A stretch of DNA of 64,000 bases from an uncultured Pelagibacteraceae bacterium (GTDB taxonomy: Bacteria; Pseudomonadota; Alphaproteobacteria; Pelagibacterales; Pelagibacteraceae), in the NCBI GenBank assembly GCA_902555435.1, contig CACDRL010000001.1:191758-255757 (forward strand). Reading direction: 5' to 3'. Made by a program: the position numbers and the translations under genes. This document shows, piece by piece, positions 22,901 to 35,227 of this stretch. The notes under the pieces were generated by a model, which was given only the letters and a program-made list of their open reading frames with translations, was not told where the DNA came from and ran no database searches. How positions within the stretch are numbered: position 1 is the stretch's first letter; the number at the start of each line of letters is the position of its first letter.

Positions 22901-22922
22901 ACCTTTTTTATGTTTTTTTAAT

Positions 22923-25586
22923 TTAAAATCTTTTCATAATTTCAGCTTGAGCTGCAGCTAATCTTGCTACTGGAACTCTATAAGGTGAACAAGAAACATA
23001 ATTTAAACCTGCTTTTGAGCAAAATAGAATACTTTTAGGATCACCACCATGTTCTCCACAAATTCCAAGTTTTATGTTTTTATTTTGGCTTTTTCCTTTT
23101 TCAACCGCTATTTTTATTAAATCACCAACTCCATCATCTATCGAAATAAACGGATCAATTGAAAAAATTTTATTATCTAAATAATCATTCAAAAATTTTC
23201 CACTATCATCTCTGCTTATTCCAAATGTAGTTTGAGTTAAATCATTAGTTCCAAAACTAAAAAATTCTGCATGTTTTGCAATATCTTTGGCTTTGATGGC
23301 AGCCCTAGGAAGTTCAATCATCGTACCAACTAAAAACTCTATTTTTAATTTATGCTCCTTTTGAACTTCACTTGCAATTCTAATTACTAAATCTTTCATA
23401 ATTTTTATTTCTGCTTCAGTAGACACTAATGGGATCATAATTTCTGGAAAAGCAGATTCAATTTTTTCTTTTTTAAGTTCAGCTAAAGCCTCAAAAATTG
23501 CTCTACATTGCATTTCATATATTTCGGGGAAAGATATTCCAAGTCTACATCCCCTATGACCCAACATAGGATTTTGTTCATGTAATTCATCAATTCTAGA
23601 CTCTACTTCTTTTATAGGAAGACTAACAATATTTGCAACTTCATTAATCTCTTTATCTGTTCGAGGCAAAAACTCATGAAGTGGTGGATCTAATAGTCTT
23701 ACTGTAACTGGTAACCCACTCATTATTTTAAATATTTCTATAAAATCCTTTTTTTGATGAGGTAAAAGTTTTTTTAATGCAATTGATCTATCTTCTTTAG
23801 TCTTCGATAAAATCATTTCCCTTACTGATAAAATTCTCTCTTCATCAAAAAACATATGTTCAGTTCTGCAAAGACCAATTCCCTCAGCTCCAAAATCTTT
23901 TGCAGTTTTAGTATCCTTAGTTGTTTCAGAATTTGTCCTAATATTTAATTTTCTAAAACTATCTGCCCAAGTCATTATTTTGGAAAAATCTCCAGATATC
24001 TCTGGTTTAACTGTTGCCACGCTTCCTGAAATAATTCTACCAGTTGACCCATCTATAGTAATGATATCTCCTTCTTTAATTTCCATTGAGGATGTTTTGA
24101 ATGTCTTCATCTCATAATTTATATCAATTTCACTTGATCCGGATACGCATGGTCTTCCCATACCTCTTGCAACTACTGCAGCATGACTCGTCATTCCTCC
24201 TCTGGCAGTCAAAATTCCTTTTGCAGCATGCATTCCTTGAATATCCTCAGGTGACGTTTCTACTCTTACCAAGATAGTGTCTTGCATCATCGAAGTTAAT
24301 CTTTCAGCTTCTTCTGAAGTAAATACAACCTTTCCACTTGCTGCTCCTGGAGAAGCAGGCAAACCATTAGCTATTACATTGATTGTACTCTTTTCATCAA
24401 GTGTAGGATGCAAAAGTGTATCTAAAGAATTTGGATCAATTCTTAAGACTGCTTCTTTTTTTGATATTAATTTTTCCTTAACCATATCAACTGCAATCTT
24501 TACTGCAGATTTTGCAGTTCTTTTTCCTGATCTAGTTTGAAGCATCCACAGTTTATTGTTCTCAACCGTAAATTCTACATCCTGCATATCTTTGTAATGT
24601 TTTTCCAATTTCTTTAAAATTTTTTTTAATTCTTTGAAAACTCTAGGCAAAGACTCCTCCATTGAAGGCTCTTCAACTTTAGCATTTTTTCTTGCCTTCT
24701 TAGTTATATATTGAGGTGTTCTTGTGCCAGCAACAACGTCCTCACCTTGTGCATTAATTAAATACTCACCATATATTTCATTTGATCCATCTGAAGGATT
24801 TCTTGTAAATACAACTCCGGTAGCACAATCATCACCCATATTCCCAAAAACCATTGATTGAACATTTACAGCTGTTCCCCATTCTGCAGGTATTTGATTT
24901 AATTTTCTATAGACTTTTGCTCTATTACTTTCCCATGATAAAAATACAGCCCTAATTGCTCCAAATAGTTGTTGAAATACATCTTGTGGAAATTCTTTTT
25001 TTGTTTTTTCTTTTACTGTTCTTTTGAAATCTTCAATTAAACCATCCCAATCATTTTCATCTAAGTCCGTGTCTAACAAAACACCTTTTGTTAATTTATA
25101 ATTTTCAATTAGCTCTTCAAAATGATAACTCTCTACGCCCATTACAACATTTCCATACATTTGAATGAATCTTCTGTAACTGTCTTTGGCAAATCGCCCA
25201 TTGGAAGTTTTCAAAGCTAACGCGTTTACCGTTTTATCATTTAAACCCAAATTAAGAATTGTATCCATCATCCCTGGCATAGATACTCTTGCACCCGATC
25301 TAACAGATAACAACAAAGGATTTTTTAGGTCTCCAAATTTTTTAGAAACATCTTTTTCTATAATTTTTAATTCTTTTTTAATTTGAGAAATTAAATTGTT
25401 ATTCAATTTTTTCTTATCTTTATAAAAAATCTCACAGACTTTAGTAGATATTGTAAAACCAGGAGGAACTGGCAACCCCATCCTGCCCATTTCAGAAAGG
25501 TTGGCACCTTTTCCACCTAAAAAATTTTTGGGATTTTTAATATTTTTTGATTTTTTCGAATTGAAATTTAATATGAGTTTAGTCAT
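22923..25586 (-). CDS. ppdK: Pyruvate, phosphate dikinase
   Basis: 887 aa; GGKGANLSEMGRMGLPVPPGFTI, GGMTSHAAVVARGMGRPCV, GICGEHGGDP. Confidence 0.97.
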   Translation of the reverse strand: MTKLILNFNSKKSKNIKNPKNFLGGKGANLSEMGRMGLPVPPGFTISTKVCEIFYKDKKKLNNNLISQIKKELKIIEKDVSKKFGDLKNPLLLSVRSGARVSMPGMMDTILNLGLNDKTVNALALKTSNGRFAKDSYRRFIQMYGNVVMGVESYHFEELIENYKLTKGVLLDTDLDENDWDGLIEDFKRTVKEKTKKEFPQDVFQQLFGAIRAVFLSWESNRAKVYRKLNQIPAEWGTAVNVQSMVFGNMGDDCATGVVFTRNPSDGSNEIYGEYLINAQGEDVVAGTRTPQYITKKARKNAKVEEPSMEESLPRVFKELKKILKKLEKHYKDMQDVEFTVENNKLWMLQTRSGKRTAKSAVKIAVDMVKEKLISKKEAVLRIDPNSLDTLLHPTLDEKSTINVIANGLPASPGAASGKVVFTSEEAERLTSMMQDTILVRVETSPEDIQGMHAAKGILTARGGMTSHAAVVARGMGRPCVSGSSEIDINYEMKTFKTSSMEIKEGDIITIDGSTGRIISGSVATVKPEISGDFSKIMTWADSFRKLNIRTNSETTKDTKTAKDFGAEGIGLCRTEHMFFDEERILSVREMILSKTKEDRSIALKKLLPHQKKDFIEIFKIMSGLPVTVRLLDPPLHEFLPRTDKEINEVANIVSLPIKEVESRIDELHEQNPMLGHRGCRLGISFPEIYEMQCRAIFEALAELKKEKIESAFPEIMIPLVSTEAEIKIMKDLVIRIASEVQKEHKLKIEFLVGTMIELPRAAIKAKDIAKHAEFFSFGTNDLTQTTFGISRDDSGKFLNDYLDNKIFSIDPFISIDDGVGDLIKIAVEKGKSQNKNIKLGICGEHGGDPKSILFCSKAGLNYVSCSPYRVPVARLAAAQAEIMKRF

Positions 25587-27652
25587 TAATTGGACTCGAT
25601 AAGAGAAAAGTTAACATAATTGTCGAATGTTTTACACATCATTTGAATTAGTTCTAGCCTATTTTTCTTAATCACCAGATCGTCCTCATTCACAATTACA
25701 TTATCAAAAAAATCAAATACCTCTCTTTTAATACTTGCTAAATTGTCCAATGTTTGAACAAAATTTTCATCATTATTAATACTTGAAAAATATTTCCTCA
25801 ATTCATTAATTTTTTTATATAAATTTTTTTCAAGCTCAGTTTTAAAAATACCAGGGTCGGTTGTATTAGATAATTCGATTTTATCTTTTTTTAACTCACT
25901 TTCTAAAATATTTGATGCTCTTTTATAGCTTGCAATAATATCCATTCCGTTTTGTTTATTTATTATTTTATTTAAATTTTTTGCTTTATTAAAAATAATT
26001 ACAGATTGATCTAGGTTAAAAGAACTTATTGAGGCTTTTATTATATCGTTTCGGATATTTTCCTCCTTCATATAATATTTCAACCTCTCTAATAAAAAAT
26101 CTAGTAATTCTTTTTGTAAGGATTTATTCTCAAATTCAAATCCTTGATCCTGATACAAACTTGAAGAATAATTTATTAAATCTCTAATTTTAAAATCTTT
26201 TTTATTTTCAATGATAATTCTAACAATCCCTAACGCTAATCGTCTTAAGGCAAAAGGATCCTTGGAACTTGTTGGTTTTTGGTTTACACCAAAAAATCCA
26301 ACTAAAGTATCAATCTTGTCAGCTAAGGATAAAGCTATGCTATAAGGTTTTTTTGGAATTTTTGTTCCAGATCCAACAGGTAAATATTGCTCACTAACAG
26401 CAAGTGATAATTCTTTATCAAAACCTTGCACATTTGCAAAATAACCTCCCATAATCCCTTGAAGTTCTGGAAATTCACCAACCAATTCAGATAACAAGTC
26501 TACTTTGCTTATCGATGCTGATAATTCTACTTTTTCTTTACTAATTAATAACTCATCAGAAATAATAGCACCAAGCTTTCTCATTCTTTGAGCTTTATCA
26601 AAATAATTTCCAAGACCTTTAAAATAATTCATTAATTTTAAACCAGAAATTTTTTTAACCATGTTTTGAGCTTTATCTTTCTGCCAGAAAAATTCTGCAT
26701 CACTTAATCTTGCTTCAACTACTCTTTCATTTCCTAATTTAATTAATCCTTTTTTATCTTTATTGTTTGCTACTACCAAAAATTGGTTTGTAATGTTTCC
26801 TTTTTTATCAAAAGTAGGAAAATACTTTTGGTGATATTGCATGGTTAGTATTAAAATCTCTTTAGGTATATTTAAAAATTTTTTATCAAATTCACAAACA
26901 ATTACGTTAGGTTGGTCAGTTAAATCAACTACTTCCTGAAGAAGCTTGGGATTGCTGTCAATATTTATATTTCTTTTTTTTAAAATAATATCAAATTTTT
27001 TTTCTATTAAATCTTTTCTCTCAGTGTGATCGATAAGTATATCCATTTTTTTAAAAAAATTTTTATAAGATTTAAAGTCTGAAAATAGTTTTTTCTTTTC
27101 TTCAAATTCTTTATCAACAAATGTCGAGTTAGATGAAATGAAATGATGAAATTTAAAATTTAGTTTTTTTTTATCAAAAATGGATAAGATAGATTTTAAT
27201 GGCCTGCCCCAAAATATTTCATAATTTGACCATTTCATTGACTTTTTCCATTGAATTTTATTCAGTATTTGAGGTATGGCTTCTTCTAATAATGTATGAG
27301 TATCTAATTTTTTTGATCTAGTTTTATAAAAATAGAACTCACCTTTATCTGTTTTTTTTATAAATAATTCTTTTTTTGAAACACCATTTGATCTCGCAAA
27401 TCCCTCCAACGCACTATCTGGAGACTTTGTATTCGGACCTTTTATTTCCTCAGATTTTAAAACTATCTTCTTTTCAACTCCCTCAAACAAAATTAATAAC
27501 CTATTGGGTGTTGAGTAAGATGAATTTTTTTTAAATTTAATAGATTTTTCTAAAAAAAATTCATTAAAACTTTTTAGTAAATTTTCTCTTAAATTTTTTT
27601 GTAAATTTGAAGGCATTTCCTCACTAAACAATTCTAATAAAAATTCAGACAT
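25586..27652 (-). CDS. glyS: Glycyl-tRNA synthetase beta subunit
   Basis: [35 protein letters not shown]; paired with glyQ. Confidence 0.96.
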   Translation of the reverse strand: MSEFLLELFSEEMPSNLQKNLRENLLKSFNEFFLEKSIKFKKNSSYSTPNRLLILFEGVEKKIVLKSEEIKGPNTKSPDSALEGFARSNGVSKKELFIKKTDKGEFYFYKTRSKKLDTHTLLEEAIPQILNKIQWKKSMKWSNYEIFWGRPLKSILSIFDKKKLNFKFHHFISSNSTFVDKEFEEKKKLFSDFKSYKNFFKKMDILIDHTERKDLIEKKFDIILKKRNINIDSNPKLLQEVVDLTDQPNVIVCEFDKKFLNIPKEILILTMQYHQKYFPTFDKKGNITNQFLVVANNKDKKGLIKLGNERVVEARLSDAEFFWQKDKAQNMVKKISGLKLMNYFKGLGNYFDKAQRMRKLGAIISDELLISKEKVELSASISKVDLLSELVGEFPELQGIMGGYFANVQGFDKELSLAVSEQYLPVGSGTKIPKKPYSIALSLADKIDTLVGFFGVNQKPTSSKDPFALRRLALGIVRIIIENKKDFKIRDLINYSSSLYQDQGFEFENKSLQKELLDFLLERLKYYMKEENIRNDIIKASISSFNLDQSVIIFNKAKNLNKIINKQNGMDIIASYKRASNILESELKKDKIELSNTTDPGIFKTELEKNLYKKINELRKYFSSINNDENFVQTLDNLASIKREVFDFFDNVIVNEDDLVIKKNRLELIQMMCKTFDNYVNFSLIESN

Positions 27653-28548
27653 TATTTTTGACTATCTAACCAAATACTAGCAGCCGATTTTGTAATATCT
27701 CTTATTCTTGCAATATATCCTGCTCTTTGAGCAACGCTAATTGCTCCGCGTGCATCTAATATATTAAACACATGACTTGCTTTTAAACATTGATCATAAG
27801 CTGGTAATGAAATTTTTTTTTCAACTAATGACTTTGCTTCCGACTCGTGCATATCAAACATTTTAAAAAGTGACTCTACATTCGCATGTTCAAAATTATA
27901 TGCCGAAAATTCTCTCTCAGCTTGATGAAATACTTCTTTGTATTTTACACCATCATCATTCCATAATAGATCGTAGACATTTTTTTGTTGCTGAATAAAC
28001 ATACATATTCTTTCTAATCCATATGTAATTTCTACAGAAACAGGTTTGCACTCAAATCCTGCCATTTGTTGAAAATAAGTAAATTGAGTAATCTCCATGC
28101 CATCACACCATACCTCCCAACCAAGACCAGCAGCGCCCAATGTTGGACTTTCCCAATCGTCTTCTACAAATCTAATATCATGATCTGAATGATCAATTCC
28201 TATAGATGATAAACTATTGAGGTAAAGTTTTTTAATATTTTCAGGTGAAGGTTTTATAAGAACTTGAAACTGATAATAATGTTGAAGTCTATTTGGATTA
28301 TCTCCATACCTTCCATCTGTGGGTCTTCTTGATGGCTGCACATATGCTGTTTTCCAAGGTTTAGTCCCTAATGACCTCAATGTAGTTGCTGGATGAAATG
28401 TGCCTGCTCCTACTTCCATGTCATAAGGTTGGAGAACTACACATCCTTTTTTACTCCAAAACTTTTGAAGGTTTAAAATTGTATCTTGAAATGTAAGAAT
28501 TTTCTCTTTTGATTTAGAAACCATATCTTTGCCAGATTGATCTTTCAT
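27652..28548 (-). CDS. glyQ: Glycyl-tRNA synthetase alpha subunit
   Basis: [57 protein letters not shown]. Confidence 0.98.
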   Translation of the reverse strand: MKDQSGKDMVSKSKEKILTFQDTILNLQKFWSKKGCVVLQPYDMEVGAGTFHPATTLRSLGTKPWKTAYVQPSRRPTDGRYGDNPNRLQHYYQFQVLIKPSPENIKKLYLNSLSSIGIDHSDHDIRFVEDDWESPTLGAAGLGWEVWCDGMEITQFTYFQQMAGFECKPVSVEITYGLERICMFIQQQKNVYDLLWNDDGVKYKEVFHQAEREFSAYNFEHANVESLFKMFDMHESEAKSLVEKKISLPAYDQCLKASHVFNILDARGAISVAQRAGYIARIRDITKSAASIWLDSQK

Positions 28549-29317
28549 CTAAAATATTTGCAAATTGGTCAATATGATTTGAAGATGAAAGTTTTTGACT
28601 TAACCACCCTTTTGTTTTTTCAAATTTTTTAATCACGACATCTTCACCAAACTTTTCTTTTAAGATTTCATGAGCATCTCCTATGCCATCTATTAATCCT
28701 AATTTCTTAGCTCTAGAGCCTGACCAAAATTCACCAGAAAATAACTCTACTTCTATTTTATTTAATTTTGCTCCACGGCTTTTCTCAACTACATTTATGA
28801 AATCTTGATGTAAATCTAATTGAATATTTTTAAGTCTTTGAATATCTTCTTCCTTTTCTTCCATAAAAGGATCAAGTGTGCTCTTATTCTTTCCAGCTGT
28901 GTGAACTCTTCTCTCAACACCTATTTTCTTAATTAATTCAGTAAAACCAAATGATGAATATATGACCCCTATAGACCCAATAATTGAACTTGAATTTGCA
29001 TAAATTTCATCTCCAGCACATGAGATAAGATATCCCCCAGATGCAGCAACATCTTCTGCAAAAAAAATAACTTTCTTATTACTTTTTTTAGCTTGCTGAC
29101 GAATAAAACTATAAATTAAATGTGACTGTACAGGTGAACCACCTGGAGAATTGATTGATATTGCTACTGCAGCAGCTTTTTTTAGTGAAAAAGCTTTTTT
29201 AATAATTTCTTCCTGTCCTGCAAAATCAATACCTTGTTTAAATTTACCAGCATTACCAATTACGCCATTTAATTTAATATGTGAAACAATTTTTTTCTTT
29301 TTTAAAAAGGAGAACAT
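28514..29317 (-). CDS. S49 family serine peptidase (SppA/SohB-like)
   Basis: [39 protein letters not shown]. Confidence 0.9.
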   Translation of the reverse strand: MFSFLKKKKIVSHIKLNGVIGNAGKFKQGIDFAGQEEIIKKAFSLKKAAAVAISINSPGGSPVQSHLIYSFIRQQAKKSNKKVIFFAEDVAASGGYLISCAGDEIYANSSSIIGSIGVIYSSFGFTELIKKIGVERRVHTAGKNKSTLDPFMEEKEEDIQRLKNIQLDLHQDFINVVEKSRGAKLNKIEVELFSGEFWSGSRAKKLGLIDGIGDAHEILKEKFGEDVVIKKFEKTKGWLSQKLSSSNHIDQFANILDERSIWQRYGF

Positions 29318-29431
29318 ATTTATTTCTTACAGAATATTTGTTTGATTATAAAGACTACTTATAATTGAAGAAATAGGTGCGTCAAATGATAAGTAATAAA
29401 TATAGCTTATTTATATTAATTTAAAATTAAT

Positions 29432-30445
29432 ATGGGAACTGTAGTACAGCTTAAAAACCAGATAAATAATTCATATTTCCAATTGAAGGATTCTGTTGAA
29501 GAAAAACTGGCTTTGACTGAAGAAAGAATAAAATCCAAATTAATTAGTGATGTTCAATTGGTTCAAAAAATGACTAATTATCATATAGAAACTGGTGGCA
29601 AAAGACTTAGGGCTTTATTGACATTAGGAAGTGCTAAGTTATGTGGTTACTCAAAAGGTTCAAGAGACGTAAATTTAGCAGCTTGTGTAGAACTTATTCA
29701 TAGTGCAACTTTGATGCATGATGATGTTATCGATGAAGGTGAGATTAGAAGAGGTAAAGAAACTTTAAATAAAATTTGGAATAATCATTCCTCAGTTTTA
29801 ATTGGAGATTATCTCTTAAGTAGATGCTTTGAGATGATGGTGGAAGATGGAAACTTAGAGGTATTAAAATTATTATCATCAACTTCATCTAAAATTGCCC
29901 AGGGAGAAGTATTACAACTACAACATAATAATGAAGTTGATATGCTTGAAGAAACATATCTAAAAATTATCTCTGCCAAAACTGCAGAACTATTTGCCGC
30001 CTCAACAAAAGTAGGTGCGATTTTAGCTGAAGAAGAAAATAAAGAAAAAGACGCGCTAGAATTTTACGGAAGGAATTTAGGGTTAACTTTTCAAATTGCA
30101 GATGACACATTAGATTATAATTCTGAATTAAAGTTATTTGGAAAAAAAATAGGAAAAGATTTTTTTGAAGGAAAGGTGACTTTACCAATAATCTTGCTTT
30201 ACCAAAAATTAGAAAACAATGAAAAAAGTAGGCTAAAAGAATTATTTAATAAAAAAGAGAGATCAAAAGAAGATTTTAATAATATTATATCTTTGATTAA
30301 CAAATATAAGATTATAAATGAATGCTACCTAAAAGCTCAGCACTACATTAATTTAGCATCAAATTCTTTAAGTGTGTTCAGGGATACTAAAGAAAAAGAA
30401 ATTCTTAAAAAACTTACATCTTTCAGTTTAGCGAGAAATTTTTAA
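29432..30445 (+). CDS. ispB: Long-chain polyprenyl diphosphate synthase (octaprenyl/decaprenyl type)
   Basis: GGKRLRALL, LMHDDVIDEGEIRRG (FARM-like DDxxD), FQIADDTLDY. Confidence 0.9.
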   Translation: MGTVVQLKNQINNSYFQLKDSVEEKLALTEERIKSKLISDVQLVQKMTNYHIETGGKRLRALLTLGSAKLCGYSKGSRDVNLAACVELIHSATLMHDDVIDEGEIRRGKETLNKIWNNHSSVLIGDYLLSRCFEMMVEDGNLEVLKLLSSTSSKIAQGEVLQLQHNNEVDMLEETYLKIISAKTAELFAASTKVGAILAEEENKEKDALEFYGRNLGLTFQIADDTLDYNSELKLFGKKIGKDFFEGKVTLPIILLYQKLENNEKSRLKELFNKKERSKEDFNNIISLINKYKIINECYLKAQHYINLASNSLSVFRDTKEKEILKKLTSFSLARNF

Positions 30446-31068
30446 GGACTTAATAAAGATTTATTCCATAATCCATTCTGGCTTTTTGTATAGAGTAATC
30501 TTTCATGAATTCTATTTTCTCCATCTAGCCAAAACTCTATATTTTGTGGATTTAAATTCCATCCAGACCAGTGTTTTGGTCTAGGAACTTTTGTTTCATC
30601 AGAATATTTATTTTTATACGCCTTAATTGAATTTATTAATTCATCTCTATTTTTTAATTCTTGGCTCTGATTTGATGCCCATGCACCAATTCTACTTTCA
30701 TATGCTCTCGAAGAATAATATTTATCTGCAACATCATCAGAAACTAATGATACAGTTCCCGTAATTCTGACTTGTCTTAAAAGACTTTTCCAATGAAAAC
30801 ACATTGAAGCGTTAGGATTTTCCTTTAGTTCATTACCTTTTCGACTATTTAAATTAGTGTAGAAAACAAATCCATCTTTATTAAAACCCTTAAGGAGCAC
30901 CATTCTGACGGATGGAACATTATTTTTATTTGAAGTTCCTAGCGCAACTGCATTTGGATCATTTAGTTCAGTCTGTTTAGCTTTTTCCATCCATATTTCA
31001 AACAACTTAATTGGGTCATCATAATTTAAAAAACAGCTATTGATACCAAGTTGGTTTTTTTCATTCAT
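30442..31068 (-). CDS. pdxH: Pyridoxine/pyridoxamine 5'-phosphate oxidase
   Basis: VRMVLLKGFNKDGFVFYTN, WNLNPQNIEFWLDGENRIHERLLY. Confidence 0.95.
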   Translation of the reverse strand: MNEKNQLGINSCFLNYDDPIKLFEIWMEKAKQTELNDPNAVALGTSNKNNVPSVRMVLLKGFNKDGFVFYTNLNSRKGNELKENPNASMCFHWKSLLRQVRITGTVSLVSDDVADKYYSSRAYESRIGAWASNQSQELKNRDELINSIKAYKNKYSDETKVPRPKHWSGWNLNPQNIEFWLDGENRIHERLLYTKSQNGLWNKSLLSP

Positions 31069-31101
31069 AATTTAAACAAAATAATCTATATAATATAAAT
31101 A

Positions 31102-32184
31102 ATGTCATTTAACACATTTGGAAAGCTATTTCGATTCACAACTTGGGGTGAATCTCACGGTCCTGCTATTGGCTGTATAGTTGATGGTTGTCCTCCAAAC
31201 ATAAATCTAAATGAAAAAGACATTCAATTAGAATTGGATAAAAGAAAACCTGGGCAATCAAAATTTACAACCCAAAGAAAAGAAGACGATAAAGTCCAAA
31301 TACTTTCAGGTGTATTTGAAGGAAAAACTACTGGCACACCAATTTCTCTAATTATTTATAATAAAGACATGAGATCTAAAGATTATGGAAATATAAAAGA
31401 TAAATTTAGACCAGGTCATGCGGACTTTACCTATTTCAAAAAATATGGAATTAGAGATTACAGAGGTGGAGGAAGATCTTCAGCTAGAGAGACAGCTTCA
31501 AGAGTTGCGGCAGGTGCTATAGCTAAAGTAGTACTTCAGAAAAAATTGGGAAAAAAATTTAAAGTTATAGGTGCTGTCACTCAATTAGGAATCTTAGGAT
31601 GTGATACGTCACAATGGAATGATAAAATTATTTCAAAAAATCCATTCTTTTGTCCAGATAAGTCCATGATCAAATTATGGGAAAAATATTTACTTGGTGT
31701 AAGAAAATCAGGGTCATCATGTGGAGCTGTGATAGAAGTGAGAGCAAGAGGTATCCCGGCGGGCCTTGGAGCGCCAATTTACTCAAAATTAGATTCGGAT
31801 ATTGCATCAGCTTTTATGAGTATTAATGCAGTTAAAGGAGTAAATGTTGGTACTGGGATGAATTCTGCACAACTAAGTGGTGAGCAAAACTCTGATGAAA
31901 TATCATCAAAAAATAATAAATTAAAATTTAACTCTAATAATGCAGGCGGTATCTTAGGTGGAATTTCTTCTGGACAAGAAATAATAGCATCATTTGCAGT
32001 TAAACCGACATCTTCAATTTTAACCACAAGAAAAACGATTAATAAATTTGGAAAAAATACTACAATATCTGTTAAAGGAAGACATGACCCGTGCGTAGGA
32101 ATAAGAGCCGTTCCAGTTGGAGAAGCTATGATGAATTGTGTTTTATTAGACCACTATCTAATGAATCAGGCTCAGTGCCGATAA
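31102..32184 (+). CDS. aroC: Chorismate synthase
   Basis: [44 protein letters not shown]. Confidence 0.98.
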   Translation: MSFNTFGKLFRFTTWGESHGPAIGCIVDGCPPNINLNEKDIQLELDKRKPGQSKFTTQRKEDDKVQILSGVFEGKTTGTPISLIIYNKDMRSKDYGNIKDKFRPGHADFTYFKKYGIRDYRGGGRSSARETASRVAAGAIAKVVLQKKLGKKFKVIGAVTQLGILGCDTSQWNDKIISKNPFFCPDKSMIKLWEKYLLGVRKSGSSCGAVIEVRARGIPAGLGAPIYSKLDSDIASAFMSINAVKGVNVGTGMNSAQLSGEQNSDEISSKNNKLKFNSNNAGGILGGISSGQEIIASFAVKPTSSILTTRKTINKFGKNTTISVKGRHDPCVGIRAVPVGEAMMNCVLLDHYLMNQAQCR

Positions 32185-32188
32185 ATAA

Positions 32189-34105
32189 TTAGTTTTTTAC
32201 TACTCTTATTGAATCCTTATTAAATAAAACTTCTAAAACTTTTTTTGTGATTTGTGGACTATTCAGTCCAGCAATATCATACATATTTTTTGGATTATCT
32301 TGCTCTATGAATTCATCTGGAAGAGTCATGGATCTAAATTTTAAACCTTTATCAAATATTCCTTTTTCGGCTAATAAATTTTTAACATGGGAACCAAATC
32401 CTCCTATAGAACCTTCTTCAATTGTAATCATTAATTCATGTTCTCTTGCAGATTTTAAAATTAAATCTTTATCTAAAGGTTTAGCAAATCTGGCATCTAT
32501 AATTGTTGTTGAAATACCCTTTGCTTTCAATTCTTCTGCAGCTAATTTACATTCCTCAAGTCTAGTTCCTAAACTCAACAAACAAACCTGAGTTCCTTGG
32601 TGAATAATTTTTCCTTTACCTATCTCTATTTTTTCGTCTATTGAAGGAAGTTCAACTCCAATACCTGTTCCTCTTGGATATCTTATTGCACAAGGTTTAT
32701 CATTAATATCAACCGAAGTATTAATCATTTTTACTAACTCAGCTTCATCACTAGCTGCCATCACGATAAAATTTGGTAAAGTCGACAAATAAGTAATATC
32801 AAAAGAACCTGCGTGCGTTGATCCGTCTGCACCAACTAACCCAGCCCTATCAATTGCAAATCTTACAGGAAGACTCTGTATTGCTACATCATGCACAACT
32901 TGATCATAAGCTCTTTGAAGAAAGGTAGAATAGATAGCTGCATAGGGCTTGTACCCTTCTGTAGCAAGACCTGCTGCAAAAGTAACAGCATGCTGTTCGG
33001 CAATACCAACATCAAACATTCTTTTTGGAAATTCCTTACCAAAGATATCCATACCTGTTCCACCTGGCATTGCTGCAGTTATTCCAACAATCTTGCTGTC
33101 TTTTTTTGCGTGTTTAACAAGTGTATTTGCAAAAACTTTTGTGTAAGCAGGTAAATTAGTACCACTTTTTTGTTGCTCTCCAGTTTCAACATTAAATTTT
33201 GATACTCCATGATAGTGATCGCTAGCTTTTTCAGCATATGAATATCCTTTTCCTTTTTGAGTTTTAATATGTATCATGATTGGACCCTCATGCTTTGAGT
33301 CTCTAGCATTTCTTAAAATAGGGACAAGTGTGGAAAGATCATGTCCATCTATTGGTCCCGCATAATAAAAACCTAGTGAGCTAAATAGTGTTCCACCTGT
33401 AACAGCCGATCGAAAAAAATCTTCTGCTTTACCAGCTTTAGCGCTAAATCTTTTTGAAAAAGCTGAGGTGATTAACTTTAAAGTTTCTCTTAAGCTAAAA
33501 TAAATTTTTCCAGTAAATAATTTTGCTAAATATGTTCTCATTGCACCTACTGGTTTTGCAATAGACATATCATTATCATTTAATATAACGATCATTTTAG
33601 TTTTGGATGCACCAGCGTTATTCATAGCTTCATATGCCATACCAGCACTAATTGCACCATCACCAATAACAGCTATTACATTTGAAGATTTGTTTTCTAA
33701 TTTATTTGCTTCAGCCATACCAAGTGCAGATGATATAGATGTAGAACTATGAGCTGCACCAAATGGGTCATATTCACTCTCAGATCTTTTAGTAAAACCT
33801 GATAAGCCATTACCTTGTCTTAAAGTATTAATTTTTTGTTTTCTTCCTGTTAAAATTTTATGTGGATATGCTTGGTGTCCTACATCCCAAATTAATCGAT
33901 CATTAGGCGTGTCAAAAACATAGTGTAGAGCTACGGTCAACTCAACAACTCCTAGGCCTGCACCTAAATGTCCCCCAGTTTTAGATACTGCACTGATCAT
34001 CTCTTCTCTAACTTCATCAGCTACTTGTTGTAAATCATTTTCAGAAACTTTTCTTAAATCGGATGGAAAGTTAATATTGTTTAAAAACTTGTAATTATTT
34101 TTCAT
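32189..34105 (-). CDS. dxs: 1-deoxy-D-xylulose-5-phosphate synthase
   Basis: [49 protein letters not shown]. Confidence 0.98.
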   Translation of the reverse strand: MKNNYKFLNNINFPSDLRKVSENDLQQVADEVREEMISAVSKTGGHLGAGLGVVELTVALHYVFDTPNDRLIWDVGHQAYPHKILTGRKQKINTLRQGNGLSGFTKRSESEYDPFGAAHSSTSISSALGMAEANKLENKSSNVIAVIGDGAISAGMAYEAMNNAGASKTKMIVILNDNDMSIAKPVGAMRTYLAKLFTGKIYFSLRETLKLITSAFSKRFSAKAGKAEDFFRSAVTGGTLFSSLGFYYAGPIDGHDLSTLVPILRNARDSKHEGPIMIHIKTQKGKGYSYAEKASDHYHGVSKFNVETGEQQKSGTNLPAYTKVFANTLVKHAKKDSKIVGITAAMPGGTGMDIFGKEFPKRMFDVGIAEQHAVTFAAGLATEGYKPYAAIYSTFLQRAYDQVVHDVAIQSLPVRFAIDRAGLVGADGSTHAGSFDITYLSTLPNFIVMAASDEAELVKMINTSVDINDKPCAIRYPRGTGIGVELPSIDEKIEIGKGKIIHQGTQVCLLSLGTRLEECKLAAEELKAKGISTTIIDARFAKPLDKDLILKSAREHELMITIEEGSIGGFGSHVKNLLAEKGIFDKGLKFRSMTLPDEFIEQDNPKNMYDIAGLNSPQITKKVLEVLFNKDSIRVVKN

Positions 34106-34974
34106 TTATTTCTATTTAATATAAATTCTAATGTATCATTTAATTTTTTTGATTTTGAACCATAAATTTTTAAATTTCTATTAATATCTGAAATAATCTT
34201 ACCACAATATTTGATTGAAGCATCATAACCTAGCAAACTTATAAGTGTTGCTTTTCCTTTTTTTTGATCTTTTTTAGTTTTTTTTCCAGCAATTTTAGAA
34301 TTACCTTTAAAGTCTATTAAATCATCTGCTATTTGAAAAAGAAGACCGATATCAGAACCAACACTTTCAAAAAATTTAATTTCCCTCATGCTTTTATCTT
34401 TAATAATTGCTGGGACCGCACAACAAAAACTAAAAAGTTTTCCTGTTTTTTTAATCTCCATATCTACAATTTGTTTTTTTGAAACTTTCTTTTTTTCAAA
34501 ATCTAAATCTAAATATTGACCTCCCGCTATACCCAAATGTCCTGAACATGTAGAAAGTTTATCTACTAATTTAACTTTAATTTTGTCACTCAAATTTAAT
34601 TTTGAGCTAGTTAAAATTTCAAAAGCCATTGTTAATAATGAATTTCCAGCAAGAACAGCTGTCGACTCACCAAATTTAATATGAGTTGATGGCTTGCCTC
34701 TTCTAATATTATCATTATCCATGCATGGTAAATCATCATGAATAAGAGAATAAGCATGAATACATTCCACAGCAGCCCCTATAACAATTAATGTTTTATA
34801 GTTAATTGAGAATAATGATCCAATATCAATTAATATTTTAGATCTAATTTTTTTTCCTCCAGGAAATAATCCGTACTTCATTGCATAAATTAATTTGGAA
34901 TTTCCTTGTTCCTGAATGTATCTCTTCAAGAATACATTAGTATCCTTTGCAATTTTGTTAAGTTGATTTTTCAT
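34102..34974 (-). CDS. ispA: Farnesyl/geranyl diphosphate synthase
   Basis: [37 protein letters not shown]; upstream of dxs. Confidence 0.93.
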   Translation of the reverse strand: MKNQLNKIAKDTNVFLKRYIQEQGNSKLIYAMKYGLFPGGKKIRSKILIDIGSLFSINYKTLIVIGAAVECIHAYSLIHDDLPCMDNDNIRRGKPSTHIKFGESTAVLAGNSLLTMAFEILTSSKLNLSDKIKVKLVDKLSTCSGHLGIAGGQYLDLDFEKKKVSKKQIVDMEIKKTGKLFSFCCAVPAIIKDKSMREIKFFESVGSDIGLLFQIADDLIDFKGNSKIAGKKTKKDQKKGKATLISLLGYDASIKYCGKIISDINRNLKIYGSKSKKLNDTLEFILNRNK

Positions 34975-35207
34975 TTTCTCTTAATAATTTCCTTAATTTT
35001 TTTATTTGTTTTTTCACTAATAGATCTAAAATTTTTTTGAAATTTTTTTTCAATTAAATTATTTAATTTTAGCAACTCCTGATAACTATCTACAGAATTA
35101 TCTAAATCATCTTTTTCCTCTAATGACTTTATTATTTGATTTACTTCGTCTGTCAATTCCTCAAGCGTTCTACTGTCATAATCGAGTGGTAAATTTTTAT
35201 CTTTCAT
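34971..35207 (-). CDS. xseB: Exodeoxyribonuclease VII small subunit
   Basis: 78 aa; YDSRTLEELTDEVNQIIKSLEEKD..LDNSVDSYQELLKL; xseB-ispA-dxs order. Confidence 0.85.
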   Translation of the reverse strand: MKDKNLPLDYDSRTLEELTDEVNQIIKSLEEKDDLDNSVDSYQELLKLNNLIEKKFQKNFRSISEKTNKKIKEIIKRK

Positions 35208-35227
35208 ATATTAATCATTACTATTAC

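Noticed and set aside
29318-29431. AT-rich inverted repeat (AATAA...TTATT) between sppA-like and ispB
   Set aside because: Base composition makes such palindromes frequent; spacer is simply a divergent promoter region.
32247-33154. Three + strand ORFs (114, 87, 65 aa) antisense to dxs
   Set aside because: Shadow ORFs opposite a well-conserved gene.
35123-35227. N-terminal extension of tsaC overlapping xseB
   Set aside because: Antisense to xseB; the conserved Sua5 N-terminus fits the ATG at 35228.
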